From Theocolax elegans (taxonomy: Eukaryota; Arthropoda; Insecta; Hymenoptera; Cerocephalidae): DNA of 64,000 nucleotides. The translations under genes and the position numbers were made by a program. The notes beneath the pieces were generated by a model. That model searched no databases, was not told where the DNA came from, and worked only from the letters and a program-made list of their open reading frames with translations. This document shows positions 1-10,997 of the stretch, piece after piece (positions within the stretch are counted from its first letter, which is position 1; each line of letters opens with the position of its first letter). The stretch lies in NCBI GenBank assembly GCA_026168455.1, contig CM047431.1, forward strand, positions 62,020,910 through 62,084,909, given 5' to 3'.

Positions 1-2720
1 TATGTAATTTTCATTTAGCATTATAGCAAATAGTAGTATTTGCCAAGCGAGGGGTAGACTAGCAAGAAGATCACGTGTTTTTTCTCCATCTAAATAATAA
101 TGATAGTGTAGTATTTGTTTTCATCGATACCCTGGAAGAAATTCGATCATTTGGAGAGGATAGGAAGACCCGTACACGGAGTATCCACGATAGATTAAAT
201 ATAGTAAATATTCTTGTTCATGCACTTTTTTAACAAGATCAAGAATTCCCAATTCCCGTATTCTAAAGATAATTAGTTTGTGATAATAATAATATATTAT
301 AAACTCATTTCTTCAGATTTTCAAACAAATAATCTATACCTAAAAATCGTTTTCAATTTCTACTAGTGCGCAATTCGAATAAGTTATTTTAATATATCGG
401 ATTGACATTGGTTTTACAAAAAAAAAATATGTATTTCGGAAATAAATATATATAAAGAATTAGACTAAAATGCAAATATTATTTCGTTGAAGAAAAGAAA
501 AACAAAATTCTAATTAACACTTAGTACGGAACGATTGATTATTAAAACCGTAACTTTATTATAAAATATGCGTATTAGCTAAATGCAAGATTCTAATCTC
601 GCGGATGCTAATCTTAGCATTTAAAGCTTGGACTCGAAATTATTTTCGTAACGACAAACAGTTGATGTGTGGAGTACAAAGTTGGAAACATTATTATTGT
701 TTAATATTATAACGTTAAAAATTCCCTTCAAATTTGCGCAGAACAAAGTTTTCACCGCGTATTGGTATAATACATTAAATTGTCATTATTTACAGTTTAA
801 TTAATGGTATATTAATAATATGAATCCATCGAAATTTACTCAAATTTCGTAGCGTGTATCAATTTGTAATATTATATCAAAAATACGTTTGTTGGTAAAA
901 TTGTAAAAATAATTAATATTATATATTAATATTAAATAACTAACTGATTTATTTCCGTAATGTACACATATATATGTGTTTAGGAAGGAAATATTATTAT
1001 ATTTTACATGAATTTGTACTATTTTACTAAAAAAATATGTTTTATTATATTATTTAAAATTATAATATAATTTCTCGAATTAATATGAAAATAATGTCTA
1101 TACTGTGTACCGGATCGCAAAAGTTATAACTATATATAATTCTGAAATAAATAAATAAATGAATAAATTATATATCGATCATAATGATTTTATTGTTCAT
1201 AATTAATAAATCTTGCACCTTGAACTAGCAAGTTGGGTTGCTTTGAGTTACGATCGATGAGTCATAATTTCGTAAATAATACGCCAAATGATTTATTTAA
1301 ACGATAATTATAATCAATTGAATATATCTTTAAAAATTTTGTCAAGGGAATAATATCAGTTGCGGAAAGAGTAAGTAAATAACAGGCGATTCTTCAACAC
1401 TTTTGCCGATGGCTAATTTTGCCAGAAATCCCTCCAAAAAAATTTCAAAGTAACATATCCAAATCTAAAATTCCCTGAACTTTCAATTTTTTAGTTCCAT
1501 CCGAATTTCGAAAAAATAAAAATTGAGAAAGTAGTAAAAAACTTTATATTCCCTGGGTATCGAAACCATCTGCGAATTTCTCCAATTCGCGAATACCTTT
1601 AAAAACTCTGGATATAGTATAATTTTGTAATTCAAGATCGGAACATCCAATATGATGTCTTTTCAGCAATACGTATAACATAACTTTACTCGGCTCACTG
1701 ATCTGTAACGAGTTTTTTAAAAAATGTAATCGAGGATCCAAGGTGACGGACAACAATTTTCAAAATCTATCGATTTTTGTAAAAAATTTTATATAAGAGT
1801 TTTTAGGATCTTTAATCACGAATCGGTCAACGAATTTATAAAATTTTAAATAATAAATTGAAGGTGGCGGACAACAGTAATCAAAATTCATCGACTTATC
1901 TGATATAAAAATTACTGATTAAACGTAACTGATCCAATATGCCTACTGCTATAAATAAGACATTATGATCAATTATATGTTTGACAGTAATATTTATTTC
2001 ACTGTTGCCCGACTCTGTTACCACGAAAAAGTAGACATTTATAAATATGCTTGTTTTTTCCATTATTTATTTATAATTTTTATATTACTCTCTAAGTTTG
2101 AATGAAAAAATTACACATTTAAAAAAATTACGCGTTTAGAATAATTCGTTTAAAAAATCGGATCACGGATTTCTTTGCAACTTTGGGAACTGGTTTCATG
2201 GTACATAAAATGATAAACTCAATTACTAGCAAAAAATCTGAGTACAAGTAACTTTGATTTGAAAAAAAGAAGGCAAAATATCTGAATTTTGTCAGAAGTT
2301 ATGGAATAAATAATATTAGATTCAATTTTTGCCTACGCAGTCGATAAACTGTAGTACTAAAATTTCATTAAAATAAAGGGTCTCTAGACCAACAATAGTT
2401 TTGCCATTTCCGGATCTTTTTATACGATTGTTTAAATTATTTCTATTTCATGAGTGAAGTCAGTCATAATTTGTGACACTTAAAATAAAAACACTTAAAA
2501 TAAAATAACATAAATATTCACTATTGTATTCCATTAGAAAATAATTGAAAATAATACAATCATGGAACCTCAATATTTGACGAGAAACTATAACGAGCTG
2601 AAAAATATATAGTAAATAAATTTTTTGCTCTTAATAAAAAGGATCAAATTCAAGAGTGTTTCCCTCCGTGTGTAGTGTCAATAAAATGAAATAAAAGACA
2701 ATATGGTTAAACGTTTACGT
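1..2720. repeat. Segmental duplication block alpha, copy 1
   Basis: This block matches 17843-20549 in the same orientation almost base for base (offset about 17842), apart from small indels such as roughly 26 bp near 760. No gene is recognisable in it. Its last 200-300 bases (about 2420-2720) are the reverse complement of the 3' flank that follows peptide genes B and D, so a minus-strand peptide gene once stood immediately to the right. That gene is missing here: the sequence jumps from the flank straight into block beta at 2720/2721. The window starts inside the block, so its true left edge is unseen. Confidence 0.9.
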
Positions 2721-2742
2721 TATTGGGAATTGCATTCAAAAA

Positions 2743-2779
<37 letters not shown>

Positions 2780-3127
2780 TAATTAATATGTATATATATT
2801 TTTAATGCATTTCCTAAAAAGAGAAAATATTGAATAACGCAATTTAGCTCGTAAATACAAATTAAATTCATACACATAATAATATTTCATCTAAATTTCA
2901 ATCTTTATCTTTCTCATCGTTCATCTATAATAGCTAATTAATCATAAGCACCTACTAAAAATAATTATCAAAATATAATAGTTATAGATATTGATCTACG
3001 TAATGATTGACAAATACATGTTTGTAAAGAGATCGTTGTACAAAACTCAAATAAAAATGTTACTTAACATTCGAATTATGCGTACGTGAATAATTTGTAA
3101 AACCCTGCTAAAGAACAACTAATTTTA

Positions 3128-3985
3128 TATGATAAATGAATTTATTGATCTCCACAAGCCAAAGACTATTCCTCACAACTCAGTAAGGTGGACTGTATTA
3201 AAATTAATACCAGCCACTTTAGAAACCCCACAGGATGAGTGTTGAGAAAAGACCAAGACAAGCTTAGTCAAAAAATATAAAATTTAATTGATTGTAGTAT
3301 AAAATTAAAAAAAACTTAAAAAGACAGAAAAAAGTAAGAAAGGAAAAGAAAATTTATTCTATTTCGCCTGAGTATGCCTGGTGGGCTCATCAGTAGTCCA
3401 GGCATCTCGTCTCTAGATACAGATGAATGATATAAAAATTTTGAAAACCAGCACTATCCCGACGAGGAAGACATGGGTATATATGCCCTACCGATAGCAA
3501 ACTTTAATAAGTGCCACATATTAACAGATAGCCCTTTAACGCACTTATATAGAACTAATGTCTTAATCGTCAGAATATTGCCACATAAACCATTTTTTGT
3601 GATCTAATGCCAATTAATTTTAAAATTTGAATTTTTCCAACTATTAGAAAATTCGTGAATTTATTGCTTGTTCACACTATAAGTTATATGATAAATTTTC
3701 TTCTCCTTTCTTACTTTTTTTCCGTCTTTTTAAGTTTTTTTATTTAATTTTATACTACAATCAATTAAATTTTATATTTTTTACTTAGCTTGTCTTGGTC
3801 TTTTTTCTAACACTCATCCTGTGAGGTTTCTAAAGTGGCTGGTATTAATACAGTCCGCCTTACTGAGTTGTGAGGAATAGTCTTTGGCTTGTGGAGATCA
3901 ATAAATTCATTTATCATATAACGTATAGTGTGAACAAGCAATAAATTCACGAATTTTCTAATAGTTGGAAAAATTCAAATTTTAA
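3128..3985. mobile_element. Fold-back element insertion, copy in block beta 1
   Basis: Long inverted repeats are visible. The stretch 3128-3350 is complementary to about 3695-3920, and 3630-3690 is complementary to about 3910-3985, giving a nested fold-back of about 0.86 kb. It is bounded by the direct repeat AACAACTAATTTTA (3114-3127 and 3986-3999). The homologous position in block beta 3 (about 21980) has that sequence once and lacks the element, so this is an empty-site/filled-site pair. There is no ORF, so it must have moved non-autonomously. The superfamily is not identifiable by eye. Confidence 0.8.
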
Positions 3986-4345
3986 AACAACTAATTTTAT
4001 TTTTACTAAGAATTATCTAATTTGATTAGTTCATAATTATCTCATTGTATTATCTAATTTTGTACCTAGAATTAGATGAATTCATCAGTTTTAATGTAAA
4101 CGCAAATTGTTGAATTTTTTTTTATAATGTAACATTTACTATACTATTTATGTAATGATTTTGAAAAGATTAAAAGGGGGTTCCATACTCAATTTTTGAT
4201 GATTAATTAATAAAAAAGTAGAGTTTAATATTCAAGTGTGTAAAGGAAAATTCTTAGGGAGTACCAAAGTCAAGTTCTATTCTCCCTACCTTACTAGCCT
4301 CAAAAGTCATAGAAGATGAGTTATAACAAAAGGAACGATGAGGAG

Positions 4346-4498
4346 AACAGTCCCCTTCCTTTATTAATAATCTACCTCAATTCAAAATTTTGAATAAAAA
4401 TATCAACTAGTTTTCGAGAAACCCTTTGCAAAACCAATCGATATTTTTGCTTCAAATTTTGAACTGAGGTTGATTATTAATAATGAAAGGGGACTGTT
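4346..4498. mobile_element. Short TIR element (MITE-like), copy 1
   Basis: About 57-bp imperfect terminal inverted repeats begin AACAGTCCCC and end GGGGACTGTT. There is no coding capacity. Equivalent copies at 8595-8748 and 22312-22465 were carried along by the block duplication. An outer inverted match (taaggtaggga type, near 4280 and 4550) suggests the element sits inside a second inverted pair. Confidence 0.6.
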
Positions 4499-5646
4499 AA
4501 CTTTTTATTTCAAATTATATTAAATTTTATGTAATTTTCTAGGTCGGTAAGGTAGGGATGATAAAACTCTTGTACAAATATACGAATTTTTGCTGAATAT
4601 TAGCTAATTCATTGTCCAAAAAATATTTAATTTCATCACAATTTGCTATTATTACTTAGAAATCCATCGTTATTTCTAGCAGTGTATATAATCATCAATC
4701 TGATGTTTAATAAATTTGAATTTTAATCGTTCTTTTAGGGTCACATAGAGATTTTTCATTCATTAACTTACTAATTATTTTGTTCAGTATATGTTAGATG
4801 GATAAGAAGTTTTAAATATATATATAAATTATTATATTTTAATTAATTTATTATTTTTTTTAAGAAGACGAATTTTTATTAGAGTTCAGTGTATCAATCG
4901 ACGAGTTACTTATCGTTTTACAACTTTTTACGGTCGTCCGTGTTTCGATATATTGTTGCGATTAATAATGGAAATACGTATAGAGACGTTAATATATTCA
5001 TTTTCGTAACTTCCAACAATTTATTCAAATTGATAAACGTCGTCGTAGAGCATTTCGAAAATTATTCTAAGAACTCAATATTATATTATTACTGTGATTA
5101 ATCAATATATGCACTATATCTGCATCCTAAATTAAGATAAGCATAGAAAAGTGTATAAAAAGGTAAAGGTTTAGTATTAAAAAAAGTTCGAACGCGAATG
5201 AATTTTCGGATTGATTTTAAAAAAAAACGCATTTTTAATTTCGAATAGAACGGTAATTATAACTAACAATTAATGCACATCCAATCGATAAAACTTTACC
5301 TTTAAATTTTGTTTATATAAAGGTTAGTTGCATATATTATAAAAATATATGCATCTATCGAAACTATGATATTTATATATGGAAGTTAAATAGGCGATCA
5401 AGAGTGCATTGGCAACCGAATGAGTCAATATTACACAAATAAATAGCGTCGATTAATACAAAAATTTACGAGGAAAAAAAGAGATTTGATAATAATAAGG
5501 AACATTACTTACTAAATATATCTCACTTTATTTATATTGTTAATTAAATATTGTGACCAACAATGTTCACGCATGAATATTAATTACTGTTATCGCGTTA
5601 TAGCACTGGAAACACATACGCCAAACTGTCTTTATGAATTATATAG

Positions 5647-5655
5647 TATAAATAG
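5647..5655 (+). promoter_or_regulatory. TATA box of peptide gene A
   Basis: TATAAATAG lies 86 bp upstream of the gene A start codon. The same box precedes genes B, C and D at matching distances, with a candidate start site about 30 bp downstream. Confidence 0.6.
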
Positions 5656-5740
5656 TGGAGTATCGTTATGTAATTCACACTCGATCGTACACAGTTAGTT
5701 GCTCGTAGGTCCAGCGAATTTCCTGATAAAAACTATCAAC

Positions 5741-6204
5741 ATGTTCCTTCGGTACTTTGGGCTGTTGTGCTTCGTCACGCTCTTCTTCGCCGCCGTGAAC
5801 GTCTACGCCGAGGAAGAGGAGGAAGAGGAGGATACCGAGGGACGTGCCAATCCGGTAAGTTTTAATTCGACTGCACAAACTTGACCGAACCATTTCTTCA
5901 TTGTCTTTCAATATTTTGTGAAATACGTTGCAGATCGTGAAGATCGTGGCCGAAGATCATCGGGTTCGCTGTTCACCGGTGCCGCAGTGAGCTCCTCGGC
6001 GAGGGCCGCCAACAAGTGCAAATCCAACTGGAAGAATCCCCCAGCGGCTATTCGATGCGCCGTAGTTTTTCTTTTTTTTCAATAATTTGAACCCTCACTG
6101 ATGACATTCTTCTCGACTCGATGATCCTCGTTGATAATTTTCAATTTGTTCGCAGAGGGGACTTCTTGAAGGAGAACAAAGGTCGCTGCGCCGTCGGCAA
6201 GTAA
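5741..6204 (+). pseudogene. Secreted cationic 4-Cys peptide gene, copy A (frame-broken)
   Basis: Exon 1 (5741-5854) is intact and encodes the same 38-residue signal peptide and acidic pro-region as copies B and D. Exon 2 (about 5934-6061) differs from B by single-base indels: an extra base near 5951, one near 5965, a loss near 5993 and an extra near 6003. Its net length is +2, so the mature peptide frame is lost, and the donor reads GTAGTT instead of GTAAGT or GTAGGT. Exon 3 (6156-6204) has one extra G. All the changes are one-base indels, many in homopolymers, and the flanks show the same pattern, so consensus error in a repeated region is as likely as true pseudogenisation. Role as for copy B if the gene is really intact. 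Confidence 0.7.
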
Positions 6205-6664
6205 GAACCTCCGATCCGCCCGATCCTGCCGAATCGCGAGTGCATTCTCGGGAAAAATTGCTTAGCAATAAATAAAATGCGACTCTTCGTAAAGTAAACG
6301 TTGAACCATATTTGTCTTATTTGATTTCATTGATTGACACTACACACTGGGGTACTCGAGTAACAATGGCTCAAGTTTTTACTCTTGATTTTGATCCTTT
6401 TTATTAAGAGCAAAAATTTATTTACTTATACATTATTCAGTCTCGTTATACTTTCTCGTCAAACATTGAGGTTCCATGATTGTATTATTTTCAATTATTT
6501 TCATAATAGAATACAATAGTTGAATATTTATATTATTTATTTTTTTTTATTTTATTGGTCAAAGATATGTGTAACATTGATTATTTCATTAAAAGAATGC
6601 CTTAAATATTGCATTATTTCAAATTTCGATAGGTAAATAATTTTAATATTCATAAATAAAAACT

Positions 6665-6672
6665 TGGGATCG

Positions 6673-6705
<33 letters not shown>

Positions 6706-6716
6706 ATATATATAAT
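6665..6716. repeat. (TA)n microsatellite at the tandem duplication joint
   Basis: A TA-repeat tract. To its left is the 3' flank of gene A (gamma); to its right is block beta. Near gene B the same gamma flank continues past its (TA)n into different DNA, and in the other beta copies the (TA)n is entered from different DNA. The copy 1/copy 2 junction therefore lies inside this tract. Confidence 0.75.
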
Positions 6717-7063
6717 TATAATTAATATGTATATATATTTTTAATGCATTTCCTAAAAAGAGAAAATATTGAATAACGCAATTTAGCTCGTAAATACAAA
6801 TTAAATTCATACACATAATAATATTTCATCTAAATTTCAATCTTTATCTTTCTCATCGTTCATCTATAATAGTAATTAATCATAAGCAGCTACTCAAAAA
6901 TATTATCAAAATTAATAGTTATAGATATTGATCTACGTAATGATTGACAAATACATGTTTGTAAAGAGATCGTTGTACAAAACTCAAATAAAACTGTTAC
7001 TTAACCTTCGAATATGCGTACGTGAATAATTTGTAAAACCCCTGCTAAAGAACAACTAATTTA

Positions 7064-7927
7064 TATGATAAATGGAATTATTGAATCTCCACAAGCCAAA
7101 GACTATCCTCACAACCTCGTAAGGTGGACTGTATTAAAATTACTACCAGCCACTTTAGAAACCCCACAGGATGAGTGTTGAGAAACGACCAAGACAAGCT
7201 TAGTCAAAAAATATAAACTTTAATTGCTTGTAGTATTAAAATTAAAAAAAACTTAAAAAGACAGAAAAAAGTAGAGAAAGGAAAAGAAAATTATTCTATT
7301 TCGCATGAGTATGCCTGGTGGGCATTTCATCAGTAGTCCGGATCTCGTCTCTAGATACAGATGAATGATATAAAAATTTTGAAACCAGCACTATCCCGAC
7401 GAGGAAGCATGGGTATATATGCCCCTACCGATAGCAAACTTTAATAAGTGCCACATATTAACAGATAGCCCTTTAACGCACTTATATAGAACTAATGTCT
7501 TAATCGTCAGAATATTGCCACATAAACCATTTTTTGTGATCTAATGCCAATTAATTTTAACAATTTGAATTTTTCCAACTATTAGAAAATTCGTGAATTT
7601 ATTGCTTGTTCACACTATAAGTTATATGATAAATTTTTCTTCTCCTTTCCTTACTTTTTTCCGTTCTTTTTAAGTTTTTTTATTTAATTTTATACTACAA
7701 TCAATTAAATTTTATATTTTTTTACTTAGCTTGTCTTGGTCTTTTTTCTAACACTCATCCTGTGAGGTTTCTAAAGTGGCTGGTATAATACAGTCCGCCT
7801 TACTGAGTTGTGAGACTAGTCTTTGGCTTGTGGAGATCAATAACTTCATTTATCATATAACGTATAGTGTGAACAAGCAATAAATTCACGGAATTTTCTA
7901 ATAGTTGGAAAAAATTCAAAATTTTTA
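7064..7927. mobile_element. Fold-back element insertion, copy in block beta 2
   Basis: Same element at the same site as 3128-3985, including the flanking AACAACTAATTT repeat, so it was inherited through the tandem duplication and is not an independent insertion. Scattered one-base indels separate the copies. Confidence 0.75.
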
Positions 7928-8163
7928 AAACAACTAATTTATTTTTACTTAGAATTATCTATTTGATTAGTTCATAATTAATTCATTGTATTATCTAATT
8001 TTGTACCTAGAATTAGATGAATTCATCAGTTTTTAATGTAAACGCAAATTGTTGAATTTTTTTTTATAATGTAACATTTACTATACTATTTATGTAATGA
8101 TTTTGAAAAGATTAAAGGGGGTTCCATACTCCAATTTTTGATGATTAATTAATAAAAAAGTAG

Positions 8164-8424
8164 AACAGTATGTGAAAAAATAAGAGAAGAGGCGCCTTCG
8201 TTAATTGACAATCTAACTGTGTGCTGAATTTTAGATTAAAATATTATTGCATTTTCGAGAAAAGTTTTACCAAAAATATCAATTCTTTTCAGTTCGTTGA
8301 GGTTAGGTTCACATTTTTGGTAAGACTTTTCTCAAAAACGCATATAATTTTTATATGAAATTCAGCACACAGTTAGATTGTCAATAACGAAGGCGCCTCT
8401 TTTCTTATTTTTTCACATACTGTT
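8164..8424. mobile_element. TIR element (MITE-like) private to copy 2
   Basis: Terminal inverted repeats of about 66 bp, starting AACAGTATGTGAAA and ending TTTCACATACTGTT, surround a short centre with no ORF. Block beta 1 has no counterpart at the equivalent position (about 4210), so it arrived after the split or was lost there. Confidence 0.75.
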
Positions 8425-8594
8425 TTATTTACAAATTAATTACTAATACTCACGATTGCCGATAAGGTAGGGAGGATAAATATTGACTATAGCACCCCGT
8501 TAAGGAAGTACCAAAGTCAAGTTCTATTCTCCCTACCTTACTAGCCTCAAAAGTCATAGAAGATGAGTTATAAACAAAAAGGAACGATAAGGAG

Positions 8595-8748
8595 AACAGT
8601 CCCCTTCCTTTATTAATAATCTACCTCAATTCAAAATTTGAATAAAAAATATCGACCAGTTTTCGAGAAACCCCTTGCCAAAACTAATCGATATTTTTGC
8701 TTCAAATTTTGTACTAAGGTTGATTATTAATAATGAAAGGGGACTGTT
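8595..8748. mobile_element. Short TIR element, copy 2
   Basis: Copy of the 4346-4498 element, with AACAGTCCCC and GGGGACTGTT ends, duplicated with block beta. Confidence 0.6.
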
Positions 8749-9866
8749 AACTTTTTATTTCAAATTATATTCAATTTTATGTAATTTTCTAGGTCGGTAA
8801 GGTAGGGATGATAAAACTCTTGTACAAATATACGAATTTTTGCTGAATATTAGCTAATTCATTGTCCAAAAATATTTAATTTCATCACAATTAGCTAATA
8901 ATTACTTAGAAATCCATCGTTATTTCTAGCAGTGTATATAATCATCAATCTGATGTTTAATAAATTTGAATTTTAATCGTTCTTTTAGGGTCACATAGAG
9001 ATTTTTCATTCATTAACTTACTAATTATTTTGTTCAGTATATGTTAGATGGATAAGAAGTTTTAAATATATATATAAATTATATATTTTAATTAATTTAT
9101 TATTTTTTTTAAGAAGACGAATTTTTATTAGAGTTCAGTGTATCAATCGACGAGTTACTTATCGTTTTACAACTTTTTACGGTCGTCCGTGTTTCGATAT
9201 ATTGTTGCGATTAATAATGGAAATACGTATAGAGACGTTAATATATTCATTTTCGTAACTTCCAACAATTTATTCAAATTGATAAACGTCGTCGTAGAGC
9301 ATTTCGAAAATTATTCTAAGAACTCAATATTATATTATTACTGTGATAAATCAATAAGCATATAGAAAAGTGTATAAAAAAGTAAAGGTTTAGAATTAAA
9401 AAAAGTTCGAACGCGAATGAATTTTCGGATTGATTTAAAAAAAACGCATTTTTAATCTCGAATAAAACGATAATTATAACTAACAATTAATGCACATCCA
9501 ATCGATAAAACTTTTACCTTTAAATTTTTTTGTATAAAGGTTAACTGCATATTATAAAATATATGCATCTATTGTATTTACGAAACTATGATATTTACAT
9601 ATGGAAGTTAAAAAGGCGATCAAGAGTGCATTGGCAACCGAATGAGTCAATATCACAACAAAAATAGCGTCGATTAATACAAAGTTTACGAGGAAAAAAA
9701 GAGATTTGATAATAATAAGGAACATTACTTACTAAATATATCTCACTTTATTTATATTTGTTAATTAAATATTGTGACCAACAATGTTCACGCATGAATA
9801 TTAATTACTGTTATCGCGTTATAGCACTGGAAACACATACGCCAAACTGTCTTTATGAATTTATAG

Positions 9867-9875
9867 TATAAATAG
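9867..9875 (+). promoter_or_regulatory. TATA box of peptide gene B
   Basis: TATAAATAG lies 88 bp before the B start codon, with a TCACAC initiator-like site about 30 bp downstream. The upstream 100 bp are shared with A and D but not with C. Confidence 0.65.
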
Positions 9876-9962
9876 TGGAGTATCGTTAATGTAATTCACA
9901 CTCGATCGTACACAGTTAGTTGCTCGTAAGGTCCAGCGAATTTCCTGATAAAAACTATCAAC

Positions 9963-10425
9963 ATGTTCCTTCGGTACTTTGGGCTGTTGTGCTTCGTCAC
10001 GCTCTTCTTCGCCGCCGTGAACGTCTACGCCGAGGAAGAGGAGGAAGAGGAGGATACCGAGGGACGTGCCAATCCGGTAAGTTTTAATTCGACTGCACAA
10101 ACTTGACCGAACCATTTCTTCATTGTCTTTCAATATTTCGTGAAATACGTTGCAGATCGTGAAGATCGTGGCCAAGATCATCGGGTCGCTGTTCACCGGT
10201 GCCGCAGTGAGCTGCCTCGGCGAGGCCGCCAACAAATGCAAGTCCAACTGGAAGAACCCCCCAGCGGCTATTCGATGCGCCGTAAGTTTTTCTTTTTTTT
10301 CAATAATTTGAACCCTCACTGATGACATTCCTTCTCGACTCGATGATCCTCGTTGCTAATTTTCAATTTGTTCGCAGAGGGACTTCTTGAAGGAGAACAA
10401 AGGTCGCTGCGCCGTCGGCAAGTAA
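9963..10425 (+). CDS. Secreted cationic 4-Cys peptide precursor, copy B
   Basis: Three exons: 9963-10076, 10156-10281 and 10378-10425. All junctions are phase 0 with GTAAGT donors and CAG acceptors, and the product is 95 residues. Residues 1-23 form a hydrophobic signal peptide. Residues 24-38 are a glutamate-rich pro-region ending R-A-N-P at the exon border. The predicted mature part is 57 residues, net charge about +8, with an amphipathic I/V/K start and four cysteines (C-x7-C-x12-C-x11-C), including WKNP and NKGRC motifs. An acidic pro-part with a basic Cys-containing mature peptide is typical of secreted antimicrobial or venom peptides; that role is inference. I recognise no named family. 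The coding part is far more GC-rich than its surroundings. AATAAA lies at 10484. D encodes the same protein. Confidence 0.88.
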
Positions 10426-10429
10426 GAAC

Positions 10430-10997
10430 CTCCGATCCGCCGATCCTGCCGATCGCGATGCATCTCTGGAAAAATTGCTATTCAATAAATAAAATGCGAC
10501 TCTTCGTAACGTAAACGTTTAACCATATTTGTCTTTTATTTGATTTCATTGATACTACACACGGAGGGAAACTCGAGTAACAATGGCTCAAGTTTTTACT
10601 CTTGATTTTGATCCTTTTTATTAAGAGCAAAAATTTATTTACTTATACATTATTCAGTCTCGTTATACTTTCTCGTCAAACATTGAGGTTCCATGATTGT
10701 ATTATTTTCAATTATTTTCATAATAGAATACAATAGTTGAATATTTATATTATTTATTTTTTTTTATTTTATTGGTCAAAGATATGTGTAACATTGATTA
10801 TTTCATTAAAAGAATGCCTTAAATATTGCATTATTTCAAATTTCGATAGGTAAATAATTTTAATATTCATAAATAAAAACTTGGGATCGATATATATATA
10901 TATATATATATATTTATATTAGACTATAAAGTAGTCAGTGCAAGTTTGACTCTTCCAGAAAAGTTCTAATTCTATTTTTAATATTTCCTTTCTATCA
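10430..10997. repeat. Gamma flank, copy following gene B
   Basis: Downstream flank shared with gene A (6300-6665) and gene D (24180-24748). It includes a (TA)n tract at about 10889-10913, and homology with the D flank stops near 10997/24748. Confidence 0.8.
10484..10489 (+). terminator. Polyadenylation signal of gene B
   Basis: AATAAA about 60 bp after the stop codon, within a conserved AATAAATAAAATGCG string also found after A, C and D. Confidence 0.6.

Larger units (their letters stand above)
2721..5640. repeat. Segmental duplication block beta, copy 1 (upstream of gene A)
   Basis: Homologous to 6716-9860 and to 21603-23610. It starts with a (TA)n tract at about 2747-2776 and contains a fold-back insertion (3128-3985) absent from the third copy, plus a small inverted-repeat element (4346-4498) present in all three. 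The remainder is AT-rich with no recognised gene and runs into the proximal promoter of gene A. A 70-codon open frame with a GTG start (4889-5101) recurs in all copies but lies in near-identical DNA and gives no independent sign of coding. Confidence 0.85.
6717..9860. repeat. Segmental duplication block beta, copy 2 (upstream of gene B)
   Basis: Second copy of the beta block. It includes the same fold-back insertion as copy 1 (about 7064-7927) and the short TIR element (8595-8748). Uniquely, it has another inverted-repeat element at 8164-8424 with extra sequence to about 8505. Many single-base differences from copy 1 cluster at about 6840-7900. No gene is recognised. Confidence 0.85.

Noticed and set aside
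1544..1756. 70-codon minus-strand frame in block alpha
   Set aside because: Broken by one extra base in the second copy of the block and no recognisable domain.
4889..5101. 70-75 codon frame (GTG start) repeated at 4889, 9138 and 22857
   Set aside because: It lies in blocks that are near-identical at DNA level, has no ATG, no domain and a different end in copy 2; its repetition is explained by the duplication.
9861..10328. 155-187 codon frames antisense to the peptide genes (also 20730-21293, 23611-24078)
   Set aside because: They run across exons and introns of well-supported spliced genes on the opposite strand and mirror their codons.
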